From NCBI GenBank assembly GCA_025531455.1, contig JAMYHL010000015.1, positions 434,001 to 498,000 on the forward strand: 64,000 nt of DNA. Reading direction: 5' to 3'. Under the pieces are notes generated by a model, which saw only the letters and a list, made by a program, of their open reading frames with translations, was not told where the DNA came from and made no database searches. Below are positions 56,213 through 64,000 of the stretch, one piece after another (within the stretch, counting starts at the first letter, position 1; every line of letters begins with the position of its first letter). A program made the translations under genes and the position numbers. This stretch comes from Apiotrichum sp. Y4204 (taxonomy: Eukaryota > Basidiomycota > Tremellomycetes > Trichosporonales > Trichosporonaceae).

Positions 56213-58145
56213 GGGTGTTGCGCCGCGCGGCGGGCGGTGGGTGAGGTAGGCACGTTGAACGAGGCGATGCTGGATGTGTTGTTTAGTTGAAAGCCAAGAG
56301 TAGACAAGGTAGAAACACAGAAAAAATCAAAAAATCAAAAAATCATGAAACCAAGATGATGATACTCCGGAACAGGTGTGTGTGAGAGACGATTTGATCA
56401 ATGTCACGGCCATCTCACATTCACTCGACCTTGACCCGGTACCGCCACTGCAAGTTCGTTTACTGAATCAACTTTCCTCCACTGTCCACCGAGGCACTAA
56501 CCGCCATCCGTCCGTAATGGTCTGGACGGGCCTGACTGCGGGCCTGACTGACAAGCTGACATACTACTTGCTACAGTGACGATGCCCACTACGACCCGGA
56601 GGGACTTTTTTCGAGAGGGTCGTTTACTTACGGCATGGGTCCTTTACGGCATCGCCATTCCCAGTAGCTGCCACTACGGCGCGGCACCCTCCCTCCCTTT
56701 TGATGCCTCTGGGTTCTCTGACAGCACGGCCCAGATCCGCCAAGAATTCGGCCGCAAAGCATGGAATGGCGAGCATAGACGCCCCGCGCTTAACGATGAC
56801 AATGGCATCAGGTGACTGCAGTCGTTTGCAGTCCAGGTCTGACTGAGCTTGTTTGCAGCTGATTTCTGTTCATGCTGTCATTGTCTCATACAGCAGCAAC
56901 AAACAGGAATCAAGCGCCCTAAGCACCCTCCTGATGGAGAGCTAGTAGAAGTGCGGGACGCTGAAGAGCGGGACGCTCTCCCATTGTAATTATCCTGCCG
57001 CGGGACTGCCGAATGCGTCATCGCAACGGTGGAGCTGCCGTTCCTGTAATCTCTTGATGGCTACAGTATATGGCTGCAGAGGCACAGAGAGTGGACTTCG
57101 GACCTGAAGACCCTCCTCAAAGCCCCTGTCCGGATATGGTATATCCTTCGGTTCCGTCACCTCATATCCGTCACGTGGATTCCTTCTTGTGGAACATGTC
57201 TCGGCCATCGCGTGACTTCCCGGACCTTTGGTGTCAACAGAGATGTGTCTTTGTGTCGCGCCCACCACCATGACCAACTCGTTTCGAGCTATCGGCCATC
57301 ACGATGCCAGTAAAAGCCCGTTGACACATCCACATCAGACACTGTTGGAGTGCACCGCAAAGATCATCGGGGTCGTGTACGTGACGACCTACAGCAGCAG
57401 GTATCCGGGGCCGTCATGAGGGTCTGCAGTGGCGATCTACCAACGTAGTACAGCAGTACTACACCTCGTCCGTTCATTTGAAACCGCTGCACAGATCGTG
57501 CGCTCGTGTCGGCCCGCCAGGGCAAGCGTAAGCGGGTGCCGCTCTTCGACGCCGTGCGCAGCAAACGACTTTGTCCCCATATTGCTGGAGAGTATAAAGG
57601 AGCTGACATGTCTCGCTTCCAGCTGGTTCTCACAGCTAGATCAGCCTCAGACTTTGCTTTCCGCTTCACAAACGGGGCGGGTTTTCCCGTCACTGATACT
57701 TCGGTGATGTACTGACACTTACTCTGGTGACCTATTCAGCGCGTCTGAGCTGGATATTCAACTAGGACCCCACACTGTCTTGGCAGCATATCGTCCCTGT
57801 CCAACGGCGGTGAAAAGTGCGGTGCATAAAGGGGGACGAGCGAGGATTGAACTTGTTTAGAGACAAAGGAGTGTAGGTACCGGCGGTACAAAGGATGCCC
57901 GCCGCGAGCGGCGGGGATGGGGGGCGATGCGCGAGAAGCGGGTAGCTTTCTGAACAGTATTGAGGTATTACATCGCATACCTGGATTATAACCAGTGTTA
58001 TCAAGGAGAAGAAGGGGTGCAACGAGCAACGGGTAACGGTTGGTAGGTGCACAAGTGGCCGCTGAGGCCGCGCGTTTCACAGGAGCTTGGAGCGTTATAA
58101 GACTACAGTAGTCCGCCAGGTTCCGAATGGACAAGCGCCACGGGC
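56213..58145. other. Intergenic between histidine kinase and Dal5-like gene
   Basis: A 1.9-kb stretch with the promoter of the histidine kinase at the left and the 3' flank of the permease at the right. I found no open frame with a recognisable domain and no strong repeat. Confidence 0.5.
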
Positions 58146-59935
58146 TTAAGGCTGGTAGCGGAAGTCCTCGTCGCCCTCGATCAGGATCCGGCCCTCGTCG
58201 GCGAGGCGGTTCTGGATGCGCATGTGGATGGTGAGACCGATCGCGAGGATGAAGGCGACCGCGTTCATCGCGATGGTGAACCAGATACCTACAGTGTGAG
58301 TCGCTGCACTTGCCTGAAATTTGCAGGGAGCCATTCGGCTCGGCTATTGTGGGAAAAACTCACCAGTGGGGTATCCCTTCTTGGCCTCCTTCTCGATGAA
58401 AGTGACGCCGGCGAGAATACCGCCAAGGCCGCCGGAGCCGACAATCAGAGCGGACGTGAAGCCGCGCTTGCTCTGCTGGCGAATAGAGGTCTGGGCCCAG
58501 GAGAGGACGAGCGGGACGTTCGAGTTGCATCCGCCGAGGGCGATGAAGATGCCGGCGTAGCGCGCGGCCTTGTGGGCCAAGTCGAGCTGCGAGTACATGC
58601 ACGTACCGATGATGACACAGGCGACGTTGAAGATGAACGCGTTGCCACGCATGTTGGGGACCTTGTCGGAGAGAACGGCACAGATTCCGCCAGGGATCAT
58701 GACCCACCCGTAGGGCGGCGCGACGAGGAGCTGGGCCTGGACGTTGGTCTGTTGTTAGCACTGACTCTTGTCTTATATGCTTACAAAGCCCATCGTGTAG
58801 AGGATCTGGGGGAGGAAGTAGGCAAGCGAATAGGTGCCGAGGGTGGTGGTGCAGAAGAAGAAGGCAAACACCCACGGACGCCAGTCGCATGCGTACGTGC
58901 CAAGCTTGGACCAGCTCATGGGGTCGGCGACGGCGTCCTTACGGTCGCGGTGGATGACCGACTTGATGGTCTCGCGGTCGGTCGGGTTGAGGAAAGTGGC
59001 CTCTGGCTGTCAGGACTTTGTGATGGCTGCTGCTACTCACTGTCGGGGAAGTCGACGATGAACAGGATGCCAAGGATACCGATGGCGATGGTGACGACAC
59101 CCTCGATGATGAAGATCCAGCGCCAGCCCGACTTGCCGGCCGTGCCGTGCATCTTTGAGATGCCGTAGGCAATCGTCGCGGCGAGACCGCCAATGGCCGA
59201 AGAGCAGACGTAGAAGACTGTGTTGCGCGTCGCCATCTGGTCGCGGGTGTACCAACACGCAATGAGGAAGCTGGGGTCAACATTGGGCCACTTGGGTGCC
59301 TACACCAATGCTCGGCACAGTGTACTCACGCAGCACCAGGGAAGAGGGCCGACTCGAACAGACCGAGCATCGCGCGGAGGAAGGCCAACGTTCCCCACTC
59401 GGGAGCGAAACCCATGCAGAACATGACGATGCCCCAGAGAACGACAGCACTGCCGAGCCACCAGCGGACGCCGAACCTGCGGAGACCAAGCTGCGACTGT
59501 GGAGTGTCAGAGGAAGATGTTGCAGGGACCCCTCCAGAGACTCTCAGGTCTAAACCGACTGCGAGCCCAGTGCATTTGACGTATGGGCTTCCGCTACTTG
59601 GTTCGACTTACCGGGATCTCAAAGAGAATGTAGGGGACGAAGAAGATGAGGGTGAGGACGGTGTAGCGGTTGTTGTCCTTGAACCCGAGCTCCTTGTACA
59701 TGGCATTGTCGTTGGCGGCACGGGCAAGTGAGAGGTTGGTGCCTGGGGATCAGATACTGAATACAGCCGGTGAGCTAGGAGACAACGCACGATCGATGAG
59801 AGAGATGCAGTACATGGCACTGAGCAGGGGGATGAGTCGGAAGTCGACCTTGCGATAGATACGACGGACGTTGGCGGGCGACAAGTCGCTCTCCTCCGGC
59901 CCGAGCTTCTCAAAGTCGGGATTCTCGTGGTCCAT
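58146..59935 (-). CDS. Dal5-like MFS permease (anion:cation symporter family)
   Basis: The start MDHENPDFEKLGPEESDLSP precedes KVDFRLIPLLSAMYCISLID, typical of the allantoate permease family (first membrane segment with the D-R pair). Introns lie near 59755-59790, 59500-59610, 59275-59330, 58995-59035, 58755-58785 and 58290-58360. Other blocks are ACWYTRDQMATRNTVFYVCS, GWRWIFIIEGVVTIAIGILG, KLGTYACDWRPWVFAFFF, LVAPPYGWVMIPGGICAVLS and GCNSNVPLVLSWAQTSIRQQ. The end is EGDEDFRYQP. Twelve membrane segments are expected. This family imports organic anions such as allantoate, nicotinate, biotin or short peptides; no substrate is evident here. Confidence 0.85.
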
Positions 59936-62900
59936 GGTGATGGTTGCGAGAAAGGAGTGTTGGAGTGGGTGAATATGGGGTTTGATCGGCCACTTTCTGT
60001 CTAAAAGCAGAGAAAGGTCGAGAGTTAAGGGTCGTCGGAAGGTGGAAAGGAATGAGAGGCCGCGCTATAAAGTAAACGGGAAGCGGGTCGAGGTGAGAAG
60101 GGAGGAGGGAGTGTAGTCGGTAATATACTTGAAGAAAAGGCCGCCATCAGCTGCGCTGTTAAGACTCGTTCGGATATAGCATCTTGAGGGCTGCATCCCG
60201 GGGAGTTGAGCAGGCAAGATGGCAGATTGAAGGCCGGATCTAGTGTTCCTGTACGGCCGTGTCCGCCACCGTCTTCTCAAGTTCCGCAGCTTGAGGCCTT
60301 GCGGCAATGCACTCGCCCCAAAGCAGAAAAGAAGAATGGTCGGATCAGAACGATGGAGGAGCGCACCCGGGTGGTAGTGGAGACCGCAAACTGTGCGATG
60401 CCGCTCGGGCTGAGACAGCTGCTCGTCATCTCAGAGGGGTCAGTAATACCTAAAGGGTCATGCGTTAGCCAGTGTGTCTGTGCGGAAGGTGAACGCCGCC
60501 ATTAGTACATCAGCTTCACCACGGACAGCACAGATGGAGGAGACGATCAGCTGCGCAGAGGAGGGGTTACAGGTGGACAAGAACCGGTGGGAGATCCGCA
60601 GAGACTGTGCCGGCCACGCGGCACGCGGTACGCGGTCCGCAGGGCGCCGCCACCACATCAAGCCCCATGGCGGCAGGGCGCACCGAAACATTTCCAGGCG
60701 AACTTTCCGGAGGTATGCCCTGGCCACGACCTGTTTGTGTTAGACCGGCTACGGTAAAAGAACTTTGGCCGTTTGGCGCGACTACCAGTCCGCTCTGCCT
60801 TTGTCTACTCGTTCACTGCCTGCAATTTGTATGCGAGTCGCTGCAGTATTGCTCACCGGATACAGCTAATAGTATGTATACCGCTATGGCGCTTGGCCGC
60901 AATTGAAAGCTTGTCAATAGCTCTTCGTATCTCGCCAACAAGAGGGGTTGCTGATGAAAGGGAGTGAAGTTTTGCGGTTTCATGAGCAAACACTCAATTG
61001 GCCCAACAAGATTGATAGGTTGTCCCCCTCCCTTGTCCTTGTGGCTTCAAAGTGCTTCAGATCTTACATCAGACAGACCGGCGTACCTCATGCCCGACAT
61101 ATCAGGACTGGGCCTTGCTGCGACACTCTCAACGCCACCACAGGGCGCCACCCATCCGGGTCCACTCTGTGGGCAGTGAACAGGGTGAACAGCTTTTATC
61201 TGAGCAGGAGTGAGTTTCGTGATCTTGCTCACATATCTGTCGCGCTCGCCATGGTGGGCGACGGGTTGACCAGAGTAGCCCATCCGGCTCACTGCGTTCA
61301 AACTGCGCTCAAATGTCGACATTCCAGCTGGCCAGCTGGACAAGGGGGCCTCGAGTGACCCCGCAGAGAGTAGCCGAGATGCGCTCCACTGCTGCCGTCG
61401 GCAGACATTCCTGGGAAAATGTCGGCAGCATCTGCTGTTGAGAGTCCAAAAACCCCTCGACATCTGTCGACGTTCATGAGAGTCGAGACTGTTGTCGATG
61501 TCGTGGCGTCGTTGCAGAGCCCCAGCTGTACAAAGCGGCAACGGCGTGACGAATGAGCTCTCGTTCTCATGGCTGGGGAGTCAGGTATGATCAGGTAGAT
61601 ACTCCTTTGTCCTGGCCGCGTTTCCCAGACCTCCTAGGATCCTAGGATAACCCGGACTGAAAGCCTCCACTCCAGTTTGGGTCGTGTGTTTCTGGTCTGT
61701 GCCTGGTCACCGCGCGTCTATGGCAAGGTGGCGTTGCGGCGTTGCGCCCGCCTTGGCGCCCGGGCCGTTCGGTATCCGTGGAATTGCTTGCCCAAAGTCA
61801 ACTTCCAAACACTTTGGCGACTGGTTCCGCTGCGTTGAGAGGGTGTTGGGGATGCGAGGCCTTAACATTCTGTATGATCCGACTAGAATGGCGAGCAACC
61901 ATTAACCGGGGCACCATAGTCGTTGGCAAAGGAGGTTTTGACAGCGTTGGAGCTCCAGATAGACCTCATCCCTGAAAGGCCCTTCTCGCCGCGGTTCTTC
62001 CTCCGCACGGAGCCCCTCTTATCAGTCCCCGCGGTGCCCCCCATCTCGGAATGTACAGCTCTCTCGCGACTTGATGGATTATCGGCAGTAATGAAGCCGG
62101 AGAACGCGGAGGTTATTGGTAGTTGTCGCGCGATTCTGAGGCGGGGGGGCGCGCGGGCGTGCGGACGCGCGAGGAATGTTGGTGAGAAAATAGACAATCC
62201 CCGCATCTCTCCTCCTGGTTCTCCACATTCCCAGCGTTGTTGGAGACCTATGCGAATGATTCCAACGACGCGTTAAAGATGCCCGGCCTGGGAGGTATAG
62301 CCGGTCTGCGGACCCGGATCAGTGGTTTGCCGATACAATTGGTCAGCGGTGAGGAATGTCGATGATAAGACATGAGACAGACGATCGAGACAGATGGGAA
62401 GAATGGACGGATAGAAACTTGGGCGTCTGGGCTGGAATGAGAGGTGCGGGGGCTGCAAGGGACAGTCACGGGAGTGGACGTAGAACGACAAGGCACACGC
62501 ACATGCTGAACTTGCTGTGCGGTCCAGGCCGCGGAATGCAGGGTTATTTGTACAGTAATGGAAGTTTTGGGCTGGTGGCGAAGAGCGTACCGATGACTCC
62601 AGCGTAACTCCGGCCGTGCTGTCTGGCTTGCCCTCACGACGGTTTGGGGAGAGGTGGCGGCCCCCGCAACCGTATGGTCAAGGATACACTGACATTCTTG
62701 CCCGTTGTGTAAACTCTTTATCCAGTGTCCTCCTTGTCCTCCTTTTGTTTTACTACCCATTGACACTCTATGGCTCCCGAGCAAAATGTCACTGGAGATG
62801 TTCAGAGTGAGAGTCGACTTGACTTCGCCGTGACTTTACGCCAATGGAGATGAGCCCCAGCAGCGACACCCCCAGTCTGCGCAGGGCTTTTGAGGATGAG

Positions 62901-64000
62901 GGTCACTCGCAGTGACGGCGGCGACTTTGAGAAGGAAGTGCCAGGCGTTGTACTCCGTTGTACTCTGATTAAGTCCGGGGCTGAGACGACCGGCGAAAAC
63001 TCCGGATACGTCGCGACACGAGGAGGGGGCGAGGATATCGTCGTTGTGTACAATCGGTCTGAGTGGACCAATCTGCTCAGTCAAGTGACGTTCCTTCTGG
63101 CGCCGAGCTTGAGCTGTTCCGGTAATTCGACCGGCAGAGTTTGCTCTGCGAAGGTTGTGTCGGAGCTGCAAGTCAATCGTAGATGAGACTGAGATGCGAA
63201 TCGCGGCACAGCATTCAACTGATCAGTGAGCGGTCGCCGAATGTAGCGGCAACATTCGGCACTGAGTGCACCGACATGCCAGCCACGATGTGCCCACCGT
63301 CCATCACTCATATCATCATCCGCGGCATTGAGAACATACCATTTGTGTGCCTGGACATTCCATCATTATCAATCGGGTACGAAGGCAGCCTTTATGGCAC
63401 CTTACGGCAGGGCGGGGCATGTGAGCAGGTCCCACACGGTTCCGCGGACTCGGCGTGCCGTGGAGTGGATCTGCTTGATCTGCTTGTCATATCCACTGCC
63501 GCGCGTGAGTGACAGGATGGTACTTGCATACTTGTCAGTATGGGTGAAAATGTATCTGGGACATTGTTGAAATGCATTGAGAGCTCCTGAGATAGAGCGC
63601 TACGAATAGACATTGATGACGAGACGAGAAGCGTCGAGGTCAAATCGGTCGAAGCTTCAGCTGTGCACGATCAGCGGCTGCCACTGTCGCGCCGTTGTCA
63701 GAAGCATGTTACTCCCATTGATAGCCTTGACAGACACGTCGCCGCAATCAGTCCCGCTCTTGGCGCCCACGACTGCGGATCGGACAAGTGCACCAGTCCC
63801 AGAGCATTCTCCTGTTGTCAGCCGAAGGGCGAGCGTTGTTGATCAATTCGGGCGAGGAAACGAGAAGCGCGGCTGCACATCGGAGACCGGTGCGCGTGGC
63901 GTCGTTTTTGCACCGCCCTCGCCCGCATTCGGGGCCGTGACACTCAGCTTGGAGAATTCAAGACTCGCGTCCAGCAGCCAGAGAGCAGCGGGGTGGAGCT
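59936..64000. other. 4-kb end of window without a recognisable gene
   Basis: The left end is the promoter of the Dal5-like gene, with a CT-rich leader on its minus strand. I read all six frames over the rest and found only frames without domain, signal peptide or codon bias. A gene whose body lies beyond 64000 could start here. Confidence 0.4.

Overview
The window is nuclear DNA of a basidiomycete yeast, most likely a tremellomycete of the Trichosporonales group. The reasons are the GC-rich, C-ending codon usage, many 35-75 nt GT-AG introns with CTGAC/CTAAC branch sites close to the acceptor, loose gene packing on both strands, and the gene set (Fbp1/Grr1-type F-box protein, a double-hybrid histidine kinase of the Cryptococcus Tco2 type, MAL-type permeases). 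This assignment is inference; no marker gene proves the species. I saw no rRNA, tRNA, CRISPR, phage or transposase gene.

Layout. 0-12.5 kb holds housekeeping genes: the tail of an Scd6/Lsm14 RNP protein, dolichyl-diphosphatase, Hus1, a Snc-type synaptobrevin, a Grr1-like F-box/LRR protein and a Neo1-type P4-ATPase. 12.6-25.3 kb is a carbon-nutrition region: a GH36 alpha-galactosidase divergent from a MAL-type permease, a PQ-rich protein, an Ato/GPR1-family acetate transporter, a secreted ricin-B-like protein and a second MAL-type permease. 25.3-28.1 kb is empty. 28.1-31.3 kb carries a group II PLP decarboxylase and an F-box-type protein. 31.7-34.5 kb carries two small secreted precursors that share an FYGDDG-TT motif next to dibasic cleavage sites. 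35-49 kb is an aromatic-catabolism block: sugar-porter MFS, fumarylacetoacetase, maleylacetoacetate isomerase, homogentisate dioxygenase, a CYP504-type phenylacetate 2-hydroxylase and a Zn2Cys6 factor. 50.2-56.2 kb is one very large double-hybrid histidine kinase. 58.1-59.9 kb is a Dal5-like permease. The last 4 kb shows nothing recognisable.

How the genes fit together. The CYP504, homogentisate dioxygenase, isomerase and fumarylacetoacetase can be read as a route from phenylacetate or tyrosine through homogentisate to fumarate and acetoacetate, with a candidate regulator and transporter at the edges. The alpha-galactosidase and the adjoining permease suggest uptake and hydrolysis of melibiose/raffinose-type sugars. 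The most novel item is the pair of FYGDDG precursors, which look like processed secreted peptides unlike any family I know.
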